Shown: positions 6,536 to 15,100 of the stretch, piece by piece | Position numbering within the stretch: the first letter of the stretch is position 1 | How the letters are laid out: the number at the start of each line of letters is the position of its first letter | Virus record (IMG/VR): IMGVR_UViG_3300034104_001908 | Coordinates: 1 to 31,894 of that record | Direction: 5' to 3' (one strand) | DNA: 31,894 nt | DNA from: a virus | The notes under the pieces: model-generated | Seen by the model: only the letters and a program-made list of their open reading frames with translations | What the model was told of the DNA's origin: nothing | Databases searched by the model: none | Translations under genes and position numbers: made by a program

Positions 6536-7266
6536 TGGAAACCAAAAAGAAAAAACAAAACGTATACTTCACTCAAGATACTGAAGACGCTATCAATGAA
6601 TATAATAAATGTGAAGACCCTATTGAAAAAAATATAATCTATACTAAAAAGATACACCCTGCATTTTATAAACTTGCGGAGATAATGATTCACCGATTTA
6701 AGTTCTATAATTTTGATGTATCACATGAAGATGTAAAACATGAAGTTGTTGCATTCTTACACGAAAAAATCGGTAAGTACGATGGTGATAGTGGATTTAA
6801 AGCATTCTCATATTTTTCGATAGTCGCAAAGAATTACTTGATTGCTGAGAATAACAAAAACTATTATCAGTATAAAAAGAGACATGACGTTCAGTATATT
6901 GACTCTGAAAGAAATATCATCAATGAGAGACTTCGAGACGAATATATAGATGAACAAAAAGATTTCATTGACATATTTGTTGATGTAATGGAAAAATATC
7001 TACCTTTGATATTTACAAAGAATAGAGATGTTCAAGTTGCAGATTCTATTTTATATCTATTTAAAACAAGAGAGAACATAGAAAACTACAATAAAAAAGC
7101 ACTCTATATCCTAATCAGAGAAAGAACAGGAATAAAAACACAATACATTACAAATGTAATAACAAAAATAAAACTCATATATGCAAGATTATATGAAGCA
7201 TATTCTGACGGTAGAAATATAGCAGATTTGGATTGGTACAATATTCAAGACATTATTAACGATTAG
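6535..7266 (+). CDS. 55: Late-transcription sigma factor, T4 gp55-like
   Basis: The protein has 243 residues, longer than T4 gp55 (185). T4 gp55 binds host RNA polymerase and, together with the co-activator gp33 and sliding clamp gp45, directs late transcription from TATAAATA promoters. Here HPAFYKLAEIMIHRFKFYN (about residues 41-60), DVSHEDVKHEVVAFLHEKI and the KAFSYFSIVAKNYLIAENN stretch (about 88-106) match the sigma region-2-like core of the gp55 family. The C-terminal half is helical and less recognisable. The start overlaps the preceding stop (TGATG). Its placement directly ahead of the baseplate genes fits control of late genes. A more distant sigma-70 family member is the only alternative. 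Confidence 0.85.
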   Translation: METKKKKQNVYFTQDTEDAINEYNKCEDPIEKNIIYTKKIHPAFYKLAEIMIHRFKFYNFDVSHEDVKHEVVAFLHEKIGKYDGDSGFKAFSYFSIVAKNYLIAENNKNYYQYKKRHDVQYIDSERNIINERLRDEYIDEQKDFIDIFVDVMEKYLPLIFTKNRDVQVADSILYLFKTRENIENYNKKALYILIRERTGIKTQYITNVITKIKLIYARLYEAYSDGRNIADLDWYNIQDIIND

Positions 7267-7279
7267 ATATTTATAAGAT

Positions 7280-7666
7280 ATGGGATTTGATACAGAAATA
7301 TTTGGAAGCAAAAAATTCTCAGATTTGTTAAAAGACATCTATGAGAATCAAAAAAAGAAAGATAGACAAATCAATCTTCTTATTGCTGATTTGAAACCAC
7401 TTATTACAAACATAGGTGATGCAGCTCTTCTTGTACCTGTAATCAAAGACTATATGGAAGTATCTGTTAAGAATGATGAACATCTTGTAAAACTTGCGGC
7501 TGTTGTTCAACGGATGGTTTCAAATAAAACAGAGGAAGGTAATTCTTTCTTGACAGATGAAGAAAAGGATGCTCTTCTAAAAGAAATTAAATCAATCGGT
7601 GAATCAGTAGAGGAAAACAAGACAAGTGAATATAAGGAAGACGATATTAAACGGACAGGAATATGA
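7280..7666 (+). CDS. Helical protein of unknown function next to gp55 and gp5
   Basis: The protein has 128 residues. It is mainly helical, with a hydrophobic-heptad central section (LITNIGDAALLVPVIKDYME, about residues 38-57, then HLVKLAAVVQRMV) and an acidic, Lys-rich C-terminus. No known domain is recognised. It has no clear SD: a TATTTATA element lies at 7268-7275, just before the ATG. Its 3' end overlaps the hub gene start (GTG 7626) by 41 bases, an unusually long overlap for this window. It could be a baseplate or tail assembly factor by position only. Confidence 0.7.
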   Translation: MGFDTEIFGSKKFSDLLKDIYENQKKKDRQINLLIADLKPLITNIGDAALLVPVIKDYMEVSVKNDEHLVKLAAVVQRMVSNKTEEGNSFLTDEEKDALLKEIKSIGESVEENKTSEYKEDDIKRTGI

Positions 7667-9272
7667 AGTAGTTTCTGCTGAAGTTGTTGATGTAGACTTC
7701 TCTGGCAAAGATGTAGAAAAACTTTATTCCATTCGTTGTAAAATTATAGGTGCTTTTGGTTCACAAGCTGGAACAAACGTAATCCAAGCAAGAGCTCTTG
7801 ATGCAAACATCAAGAACATTCCTATTATAGGTGAAATCGTAATGCTATTAAAGGCACCAACGCCTTATAGTAGTTACTTCGGGTCTGGTCAAGAATATTA
7901 TTACACAAACCCAGTATCAATACAAAGTTCTGTACATCACAATGGTATTCCTGGTGTAACTGATGTTTTACCATCAACTACTCCAAACAATTCTCAAAAA
8001 AGACAAAATTCACAAGACGGTTTACCATCAAAATCATCAAAAGTAAATTCATCAACAAAAACAATAGACCCAGCATTTGCTGAGAGATTAGATGTTCGCC
8101 CAATACAACCATACTCTGGTGATATTATCCTTGAAGGTAGATGGGGTCAATCAATTAGATTTGGTTCAACCATTGATGAACGTAGAGAATACCCAGTAAA
8201 ACCATATTGGAAAAAAGGACAGACCGATACTGGTAATCCAATAATGGTTATATCAAATGGAACAAATCCTGGTAAGAAAAAAGAAAATGAATTTATACAA
8301 GAAAACCCAGATACTGATGATTCTTCAATTTGGCTAACATCTGGTCAAGAAGTCAAATTTACACCTGCTTCATCATATACTCCATCAATAACTGATAAGA
8401 GTGTTGATTTATACGCAAAGAATAAATTTGCAGGAAATCAGGTGATAATTGCATCTGATAGATTAATATTTAATTCTAAAAAACAAGAGTTTATCATATT
8501 CAGTAAAGAAGGTATTGGATTTTCTTCTGAAAAAGCCATATCAATTGATGGAAAACAAGTTGTTGAAATGGAATCAAAACGTATTAATTTAGGATTAAAT
8601 GCTAAATCACCTGTACTTCTTGGTGATAGAACTATGGATTGGTTGAATGAATTATGCAGTATTCTGTCTAGTTTTTTAACATCGACTACACAAATAACCG
8701 TTCCTACTGCATGGGGTCCTTCCGGCCCTCCTATAAACACTCCAAGTTTTGTAAACTTGAAAATGAAAACAAAACAACTCCAGCAAAAAATAGAAAAATT
8801 ACAATCTCAACTTGCTTTTGTTAACGAGTTCAGTAAAGGTCCATCGGAGGAGGCTAAATCAAAAGAAGCTGAAAGAGAACAAAAACAAGAACAAAGAGAT
8901 TCTGGTAGTGCAGAAACAAGAACAAAATCTGATCCAAATGAAACTGCTCTTTCTCCGAGAGACACACGTACTGGAACAGAGTGGCAGGGATATGCTCTTT
9001 GGGATCCTAATAAGAATGCGGTATATGGTGTACGTGATAAGAATGCAACAACATGGTTCTATGATAAGGCTTGGAGTGACTATTCTACAAACATGACAAA
9101 TGATAGTGTTCCTGATAAGGTTGGTGGTGGGACGGTTCAAGGATTTAACGTTCCTCCTGAATTTGATAAAGGAACTACAACTTTCAATAGCGATTTAATG
9201 GCTGGTGTTACATCAAAAGATACCGGTTCGATAAATGATTCAATAACTTCACCTGACCCATCCGAAGATTAA
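7626..9272 (+). CDS. 5: Baseplate hub/spike protein, T4 gp5-like without lysozyme domain
   Basis: The protein has 548 residues (T4 gp5: 575). In T4, gp5 forms the central needle of the baseplate: an OB-fold, a lysozyme domain and a triple-stranded beta-helix. Here the OB-like N-terminal part (KNIPIIGEIVMLLKAP, about residues 62-77) and SGDIILEGRWGQSIRFGST (about 163-181) resemble gp5 of T4-like phages of aquatic bacteria. A beta-helix-like stretch (about 260-335, with FAGNQVIIASDRLIFNS and the KAISIDGKQVVEMES strands) follows, then a coiled segment and a Lys/Glu-rich linker. No lysozyme catalytic motif is visible; cell-wall hydrolysis is probably delegated to the next gene. The start is GTG, because there is no in-frame ATG before the conserved N-terminus; AGAGGA (7609-7614) lies 11 bases upstream. 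Confidence 0.82.
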   Translation: MNIRKTILNGQEYEVVSAEVVDVDFSGKDVEKLYSIRCKIIGAFGSQAGTNVIQARALDANIKNIPIIGEIVMLLKAPTPYSSYFGSGQEYYYTNPVSIQSSVHHNGIPGVTDVLPSTTPNNSQKRQNSQDGLPSKSSKVNSSTKTIDPAFAERLDVRPIQPYSGDIILEGRWGQSIRFGSTIDERREYPVKPYWKKGQTDTGNPIMVISNGTNPGKKKENEFIQENPDTDDSSIWLTSGQEVKFTPASSYTPSITDKSVDLYAKNKFAGNQVIIASDRLIFNSKKQEFIIFSKEGIGFSSEKAISIDGKQVVEMESKRINLGLNAKSPVLLGDRTMDWLNELCSILSSFLTSTTQITVPTAWGPSGPPINTPSFVNLKMKTKQLQQKIEKLQSQLAFVNEFSKGPSEEAKSKEAEREQKQEQRDSGSAETRTKSDPNETALSPRDTRTGTEWQGYALWDPNKNAVYGVRDKNATTWFYDKAWSDYSTNMTNDSVPDKVGGGTVQGFNVPPEFDKGTTTFNSDLMAGVTSKDTGSINDSITSPDPSED

Positions 9273-9285
9273 TTTGGGGAAATAA

Positions 9286-11046
9286 ATGCCAGTAACAGAC
9301 AATAATAAAGATAGAGAACTTTATAAGTCAATTAGTGGTGATCCAAATCCACCGTTAGATAATCGTATAGATAATTTCGAAGATTTATTAGATGCCGCTC
9401 AAGTAGGGGATGATTCACTCGTAGGAGAAACTAGAGGAATACGCGGAGGTCAAGAAGAACTATTTACTCCAGATGGTCAACAATCTGGTATTGGAAAAAA
9501 TAAAGCAAAAAATAAAGGAACTGCCTCTTCTGTTGGTTCTCCACCGGATGTTTATTTAGATTCAAAAGATAGAGAACGGGCGTTAAAAACTCCTTATACG
9601 GAAGATGATTTAATAAAAAAAATAAAAGAAATACCAGACCAAATGTTGCCAAGATATATAAAAAGTAGGGCAGAGATGATAGTTAAATCATTTGGTATAA
9701 ATACACGAGAAAAGGTTGCAAACTTTTTCGGACAATTAGCATCAGAATCACTACGTGGTTTAGCCGAATATGTCTATTATTCCAAAAAAGGAATAACAAA
9801 CTTAGGCACAAAAATGTCAAATTACAAAGAAGGTGATGAAGAAAAATTTTTCTATTCTGATAAAAACATAGATGATGGTATACCATTTGGTATAAAAACT
9901 CCGCCTTGGGAAAAAGGTGGTATGTTCGATACATACTATGGTGGTAAGTATTCTCCTAGAACTGATTTAGGAAATAAATTCAATAAAGAATCACTTGCAA
10001 AAAATGATGCCGGTGTAGTCGAGCCAGACGAAAAAATAAATGACTATACTGTTGATCCGGGTTTTTATAAAGGAAGTCCTGAAGGTTATGCGTATCGTGG
10101 ACATGGGGCTATACAAATAACAGGAAAGTATCAATATGAGAGAATGAATCAGTTTTTTGGTGTTAATGGAAAATACGAGAAAAATAATGTTGACTTTTTA
10201 GAATACCCTGAATTAGTCTCATACAACTGGAGAAGTGATTTAGGTGGTGGTCCAAATGGAAAAGACCAAAATAAATTCGCATTATTAAGTGCTCTAATGT
10301 GGTGGAACGACCATAAAGGTGTTCAAATAAATCAAGTGAGTCTTTCAACAACAACTACTATAACGAAGGCGGTGAGTAATAGTGAAAGTACGTCAAGAAA
10401 TCGTCATAAAAATGTAGAAAGATATTATGACTTTTTACTTGGAGGAACTGTTGCAAAATCATTGTACTCTAATGTAAATTATACGCCAAACAATTTTAAA
10501 CCTGGTGAACTAAAAACAAGAGAAGATGTGCCTCAATTAAGTGGTAGACAAAAATCTTCTATTTTTGGTCATATTGAATACGAACCTTTGGATAATGGTC
10601 GTGTACGAATTCTAAATAATTTTGAACAAGAGAATATTGTATTTGTGGAGATACCACAACTCAAAAAGTTTGGATATAATGGCACTAGATTCCACAAAAA
10701 AGGTGCAGAACAATTGAAACGATTGTGGGCAGAATGGCAAGAACTTGGTTTACTCGATGGTATATTGACATTTAGTCCGTCTGCATTTTCTCCAAGATAT
10801 TCAAAGGCAAAGGGAAGTCGTTCACTTAGCAGTCACTCATGGGGCGTTGCTTTTGATATAAATCAAAGATGGAATGACCTATATGAAACACCTGCTGCAT
10901 TGGGTACTAAAGGTTCTGTTAGAGAACTTGTACCTTCTGCTATAAAATGGGGATTTTTCTGGGGAGGTTGGTGGACGGGCACACCCGATGGTATGCACTT
11001 TGAAATTTCAAGAGTTCTTGACCCAAATACACTAAAATTTGTTTAA
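9286..11046 (+). CDS. Two-domain peptidoglycan hydrolase: GH19-like glycosidase plus M15 D-Ala-D-Ala peptidase
   Basis: The protein has 586 residues. Residues about 1-105 are charged and low in order. A chitinase-class/GH19-like domain follows (about 115-385): GQLASES with candidate catalytic Glu154 and YRGHGAIQITGKYQYE (from residue 270), which matches the GxGxxQxTG signature. A C-terminal M15-type zinc peptidase (about 410-586) has the ligands His517 and Asp524 in SSHSWGVAFD and His571 in DGMHFE, after a WGGWW segment typical of phage L-alanyl-D-glutamate or D-Ala-D-Ala peptidases. Together it would cut both glycan and peptide bonds. Its position between gp5 and gp25 suggests a virion-borne tail lysin rather than only a late endolysin. 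A good SD (GGGGAAATAA) precedes the ATG. No signal peptide is seen. Confidence 0.87.
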   Translation: MPVTDNNKDRELYKSISGDPNPPLDNRIDNFEDLLDAAQVGDDSLVGETRGIRGGQEELFTPDGQQSGIGKNKAKNKGTASSVGSPPDVYLDSKDRERALKTPYTEDDLIKKIKEIPDQMLPRYIKSRAEMIVKSFGINTREKVANFFGQLASESLRGLAEYVYYSKKGITNLGTKMSNYKEGDEEKFFYSDKNIDDGIPFGIKTPPWEKGGMFDTYYGGKYSPRTDLGNKFNKESLAKNDAGVVEPDEKINDYTVDPGFYKGSPEGYAYRGHGAIQITGKYQYERMNQFFGVNGKYEKNNVDFLEYPELVSYNWRSDLGGGPNGKDQNKFALLSALMWWNDHKGVQINQVSLSTTTTITKAVSNSESTSRNRHKNVERYYDFLLGGTVAKSLYSNVNYTPNNFKPGELKTREDVPQLSGRQKSSIFGHIEYEPLDNGRVRILNNFEQENIVFVEIPQLKKFGYNGTRFHKKGAEQLKRLWAEWQELGLLDGILTFSPSAFSPRYSKAKGSRSLSSHSWGVAFDINQRWNDLYETPAALGTKGSVRELVPSAIKWGFFWGGWWTGTPDGMHFEISRVLDPNTLKFV

Positions 11047-11082
11047 ATATAGTTATTAGTATAACAAACAAAGGATTAAAAG

Positions 11083-11535
11083 ATGGATACTAAAAATTTT
11101 TTAAAAGAAATACGTTCTATTATTCGTGAAGAAATAGAATATGCTTTGGAAAAAAAATTGAAATCAACTAAACCCGCTTCTGAATCAATCAAGCACGGTA
11201 TGTCTCTATACAAAGAGGCAACTCAACAAGTTGGTTTACCAAAGAAAACACAATCTAGTGTAAAACAAAAACAATCGAACAAAAATTCATCAATGGTTCA
11301 GTCTATTCTAAATGAAACAAGACGTTCATTAGAAGAAAGTGTACGATATGATGATGAATTTGGTGGTAACGAGTATTCATTTACTACCGACTCACTAAAT
11401 GCCTTTGCAAGACCTTCACATGGAGCAATTCCACAAGGAGTTGACCCAAATGAATTAACACCAGAAGTTGCAAGTGCTCTAACTCGTGATTATTCGGCTC
11501 TTATGGCGAAAATAAACGAAAAAAAGGGAGCATAA
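11083..11535 (+). CDS. Protein of unknown function in the baseplate cluster (150 aa)
   Basis: The protein has 150 residues. The N-terminus (about 3-30) is a charged helix of the FLKEIRSIIREEIEYALEKK type, likely to form a coiled coil; the middle is Lys/Gln/Ser-rich and flexible; and the C-terminal third has conserved-looking DDEFGGNEYSF and THE FARPSHGAIPQGVDPNELTP segment (about 110-128). No enzymatic motif is visible. Position between the lysin and gp25 suggests a minor baseplate or assembly protein, but that is inference. A good SD (AAAGGATT) is present. GGGAG in its last codons serves the next gene. Confidence 0.7.
   Translation: MDTKNFLKEIRSIIREEIEYALEKKLKSTKPASESIKHGMSLYKEATQQVGLPKKTQSSVKQKQSNKNSSMVQSILNETRRSLEESVRYDDEFGGNEYSFTTDSLNAFARPSHGAIPQGVDPNELTPEVASALTRDYSALMAKINEKKGA
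11526..11530 (+). promoter_or_regulatory. Ribosome-binding site that selects the TTG start of gp25
   Basis: GGGAG lies eight bases ahead of the TTG at 11539. An ATG three bases earlier (11536) is in another frame and stops after five codons. The SD therefore supports use of the rare TTG start. Confidence 0.6.
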
Positions 11536-11538
11536 TGA

Positions 11539-12033
11539 TTGGCACGGTTTAGACGAAAGAGTATAATAATAAATGAGCCTAGCTCTTCTATAAATTATTA
11601 CACCAAACCTATTGGTGTAACTATACCGTTTAATAATCCAAATGGTGTGTTCTTTCAAAGTTTCACCAGTAGAGTTCAAGTTTATTCTAATGTAAAAAAT
11701 CTTCTTTTGACTGCAAAAGGAGAACGATATGAACTTCCTGATTTCGGAACAGAATTGAGATATATACTTTTCGAAAATATATCAGATGAAGCAGAATTTA
11801 CTGAAAAAATAAAAGGTGAAATAATTGATGCTTTAACAACATGGATTCCTTATGTTGGTATTACTCAACTTGATGTAAACTTCAATATGGCGGAAGATGG
11901 ACGAGTCGATGACCCCACTCATGCTATTGGTATCTTCTTGGAATTGAAAATCGTCGGTACAAACATATATTTACCCATTCAGATATTTATATCTGATACA
12001 GGTAATTTACGCATTCAAGAGGCACAGAACTAA
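11539..12033 (+). CDS. 25: Baseplate wedge subunit, gp25-like
   Basis: The protein has 164 residues (T4 gp25: 132). This small protein is conserved in all contractile injection systems (P2 W, Mu gp46, T6SS TssE) and links the wedge to the sheath. The diagnostic core is visible: SRVQVYSNVKNLLLTAKGE (about residues 45-63), with LLLTxxGER, then LPDFGTELRYILFENIS, matching the PxFGxxLxxLLFE pattern. The start is TTG: no in-frame ATG occurs until far inside the domain, and GGGAG (11526-11530) is well placed. Its stop shares a base with the ATG of gp6, as expected for neighbouring wedge subunits. Confidence 0.88.
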   Translation: MARFRRKSIIINEPSSSINYYTKPIGVTIPFNNPNGVFFQSFTSRVQVYSNVKNLLLTAKGERYELPDFGTELRYILFENISDEAEFTEKIKGEIIDALTTWIPYVGITQLDVNFNMAEDGRVDDPTHAIGIFLELKIVGTNIYLPIQIFISDTGNLRIQEAQN

Positions 12034-13931
12034 TGGCTGATTTAGTAAAAAAAGATATTAGGTATCTCTCACGAGATTTTCCTTCGTTGAAGCAAAACCT
12101 TATTGATTTTGCTAAAAATTATTTCCCAGATACCTATCAAGATTTTAATGAATCATCTCCTGGTATGATGTTTTTGGAAATGGCGGCATATGTTGGTGAT
12201 GTTTTATCGTATTATACAGACACATCATTACAAGAGTCTCTTATTCTACAAGCTTCAGAGCGTCAGAACATTTTAAATATTGCACAGTCTCTTGGTTATA
12301 ATCCTAAAACTAATATTGCATCAAATGTAAAGTTGGATATTTTTCAAATTGTACCTGCAATAGATTCTGGTGTAAATAACAGACCTGATTATTCATATGC
12401 ATTTGCAATAGAACCAGGTATGGTTGTTGCATCGGATAATAGAAACATCACAACCGAATTCAGAACAACTGATTATGTTGATTTTAGATTTTCAAGTAGC
12501 ATTGACCCAAGAGAAGTTACTGTTTTTGAAGTAAGTGACATACCACCTTTTGAACCAACATTTTATCTTTTAAAAAAGAGTGTAAATGCTGTTTCCGGTG
12601 TTGTAAGATCAAAAACATATTCTTTTGGCGAGCCTAAACCATACGATAAAATAGAACTAGAAGATGTCAATATAATTGATATACTTTATGGTATAGATTC
12701 TGATGGTAACAAATGGTATCATGTTCCTTATTTAGCACAAGATACTATTTTTGAACCAACTCCGAATATTCCAAGAAATGATAGAACATTATCACAATAC
12801 AGAGAAGAAACACCGTATCTTTTAAAATTGAGAAAAATTTCAAGAAGATTTGTTTCAAGACAACTTGATAACGGTAAATTAGAAATTCAGTTTGGTGCGG
12901 GTGTATCTGATTTAGATGATGAATTACTGATACCAAATCCAGATTTAGTTGGAAATTCATTAACTGGTATTGATACATTAACTTCAGCAGATATTGATCC
13001 TTCGAATTTCTTGTACACAAAAACATACGGCCTTGCCCCAAATAATACAGATATTACAATCTACTATACAACTGGTGGTGGTATACGCGATAATGTTCCA
13101 AGTGAAACAATAACAAGATTGAAATCTCGTTCTATTATTTTAGATGAAACGGGTTTGGACTTGACTCTATATAACCAAGCTCTTGGAAGTCTCGCTGTAA
13201 CAAACCCAGAACCTGCATCTGGTGCAAAACAGGGCGAAACTACCGACGAAATCCGTCAGAACGCACTTGCTTACTTTGCATCACAAAATCGTGCAGTAAC
13301 AAAAGAGGACTATATTATTAGAACGTATAGTCTTCCACAAAAGTACGGTGCTGTTGCAAAGGCATACATCACAAAAGATGACCAATTAACTGCTGACTCT
13401 ATTTACAATTCTGATAGAGTTGCAAATCCATTGGCACTTAATTTATATCTTCTTGGATATGATTCCTATGGTAAGTTGACTAGAATAAACAATGCAACAA
13501 AAGAAAATTTGAAAACATATCTTGGTTATCATAGAATGTTGACTGATGCCATAAACATAAAAGATGCTTACATCATAAACATTGGTCTTGAATTTGAAAT
13601 CATAACAATGCCTGACCAAAATGGAAACCAAGTAATTCTCAGATGTATAGATAAATTAAAGCAATACTTTGACATTAAGAAGTGGCAAATAAATCAACCG
13701 ATAGTAATTAGTAACATATTTACTGAATTGGATAAGGTTCCTGGTGTTCAAACGGTTGTTGACGTTAGAATTACAAATTTAATTGATTCTGACGCAGGCT
13801 ACACACCAAACGCATATAACATACAACAAGCAACGAAAGATGGTATCATCTTCCCGTCTCTTGACCCATCAATTTTTGAAATACGTTTTCCAGATAACGA
13901 TATAATCGGTAAAGTGAGGGCATTTGGATGA
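12033..13931 (+). CDS. 6: Baseplate wedge subunit, gp6-like (baseplate J family)
   Basis: The protein has 632 residues (T4 gp6: 660). gp6 builds the inner ring of the baseplate wedge. The N-terminal part, with YLSRDFPSLKQNLIDFAKNY and MMFLEMAAYVGDVLSYYTD, then ASERQNILNIAQSLGY, is the hallmark of T4-like gp6. The baseplate-J-like core (about 385-560) includes GAKQGETTDEIRQNALAYFA and FASQNRAVTKEDYI, the family's E-xR-xxA and RAVTxxDY signature. The C-terminal domain (about 560-632) is typical of the long J proteins. It overlaps both neighbours by 1-4 bases, so the gp25-gp6 pair and the next gene are probably translationally coupled. Confidence 0.9.
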   Translation: MADLVKKDIRYLSRDFPSLKQNLIDFAKNYFPDTYQDFNESSPGMMFLEMAAYVGDVLSYYTDTSLQESLILQASERQNILNIAQSLGYNPKTNIASNVKLDIFQIVPAIDSGVNNRPDYSYAFAIEPGMVVASDNRNITTEFRTTDYVDFRFSSSIDPREVTVFEVSDIPPFEPTFYLLKKSVNAVSGVVRSKTYSFGEPKPYDKIELEDVNIIDILYGIDSDGNKWYHVPYLAQDTIFEPTPNIPRNDRTLSQYREETPYLLKLRKISRRFVSRQLDNGKLEIQFGAGVSDLDDELLIPNPDLVGNSLTGIDTLTSADIDPSNFLYTKTYGLAPNNTDITIYYTTGGGIRDNVPSETITRLKSRSIILDETGLDLTLYNQALGSLAVTNPEPASGAKQGETTDEIRQNALAYFASQNRAVTKEDYIIRTYSLPQKYGAVAKAYITKDDQLTADSIYNSDRVANPLALNLYLLGYDSYGKLTRINNATKENLKTYLGYHRMLTDAINIKDAYIINIGLEFEIITMPDQNGNQVILRCIDKLKQYFDIKKWQINQPIVISNIFTELDKVPGVQTVVDVRITNLIDSDAGYTPNAYNIQQATKDGIIFPSLDPSIFEIRFPDNDIIGKVRAFG

Positions 13932-15100
13932 TATACACCATATACGCTCAAAAAGACGCAACCATTTACGAGAGAACTGAGTCTCTAAATACAGGTACTG
14001 ATCAGATACTTGAATTGAAACACGAGTATCCTGATAATTCAAATATTTACAATAGTCGTATTCTTATAAAGTTTGATACAACTGATATTGAATCAAAAGT
14101 AAATTCTGGAAAAATCTCATCGAACGCAAAATATTACTTGTCTTTGAGATCGGCACAAGTAAGAGAAATACCACAGGAATATACTGTATATGCATACCCA
14201 GTAAGTTCTTCTTGGGTAAACGGAACTGGTAAATATTTTAATTTACCAATAACTACTGATGGTGTTTCTTGGAAATATAGAACATCAAAATCAGTTGGAA
14301 CAGAATGGAATGTTCCACCAACTGTACCGAGTTATGAATGGGACGAGGTATCTGATACATGGATAATTAATGACGGTATGTGGGCATCTGGAACTCTAAT
14401 TGCTGATGTAACATCATCTTATTTTACAAAAGATGGTGGTGGTACATGGTGGACATGGGACGGTGCAGAATGCACACAGTCATTCTCATTTGAATCATCT
14501 GATCTTTATATGGACGTTACACCTATTATAAAAAAATGGATAACTGGATCAGGTAGATTTGAAAATGATGGTATGATTTTAAAATTCAGTAATGAGATAG
14601 AATCATCGACTCAAACATTAACAAGTTTAAAATTTTTCGGAACAGATAGTAATACAATTTATATACCAAGACTTCATGTTGTTTGGAATGATTCTTTATT
14701 TTTAACTGGAAGTTTAACACAAATAGATGACGAAAATCTTGTGTTAGGTGTTAAGTTGAAAAAATATTATTCTGAAAATGAAAAGGCAAAAATACGCGTT
14801 TATGGAAATCAACGTTACCCTGCAAAAACATACACCACACAATCTTATTATACTCAAAAATATTATCTACCTAGTTCATCATACTATGAGATAAGAGATG
14901 CTCATACGGATGAAGTAATTTTACCATTTAATACAACTGGTTCAAAAATAAGTTGCGACTCAGACGGTAACTATTTCAACCTATGGATGGATTCATTTCA
15001 ACCAGAAAGATTTTATAGAGTGGTGATTAAAATAGAAACTGATAATGGGGATAACGTTCAAATCTTTGACAACAATTATTACTTTAAGGTTGTAAGATGA
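13928..15100 (+). CDS. DNRLRE-like beta-domain protein, probable baseplate or tail component
   Basis: The protein has 390 residues. Residues about 6-265 follow the layout of the DNRLRE (disaggregatase-related) beta-sandwich: DATIYE near the N-terminus, NSRILIKFDTTDIE (family RxLIKFDLSxI), NAKYYLSLRSAQ, SSWVNGTGKY, then LYMDVTPIIKKWITGSG (family DVTxxVxxW) with GMILKFSNE, and IPRLHVVW to close. The remaining 120 residues are beta-rich and probably a separate domain. This fold is best known from extracellular, often carbohydrate-associated, proteins; in a phage baseplate it suggests a surface-exposed or ligand-binding part. The start overlaps gp6 by four bases (ATGA). In T4-like order the position corresponds to other wedge proteins, but no T4 gene matches. 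Confidence 0.65.
   Translation: MIYTIYAQKDATIYERTESLNTGTDQILELKHEYPDNSNIYNSRILIKFDTTDIESKVNSGKISSNAKYYLSLRSAQVREIPQEYTVYAYPVSSSWVNGTGKYFNLPITTDGVSWKYRTSKSVGTEWNVPPTVPSYEWDEVSDTWIINDGMWASGTLIADVTSSYFTKDGGGTWWTWDGAECTQSFSFESSDLYMDVTPIIKKWITGSGRFENDGMILKFSNEIESSTQTLTSLKFFGTDSNTIYIPRLHVVWNDSLFLTGSLTQIDDENLVLGVKLKKYYSENEKAKIRVYGNQRYPAKTYTTQSYYTQKYYLPSSSYYEIRDAHTDEVILPFNTTGSKISCDSDGNYFNLWMDSFQPERFYRVVIKIETDNGDNVQIFDNNYYFKVVR

Noticed and set aside
8438-9140. Reverse-strand and +2-frame open frames within the gp5 gene
   Set aside because: They mirror the coding pattern of gp5, have no SD or recognisable protein features, and overlap a well-supported gene.
11984-11991. TATTTATA within gp25 as a gp6 promoter
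   Set aside because: It is inside a coding region of tightly coupled wedge genes, so it is more likely background AT-rich sequence.
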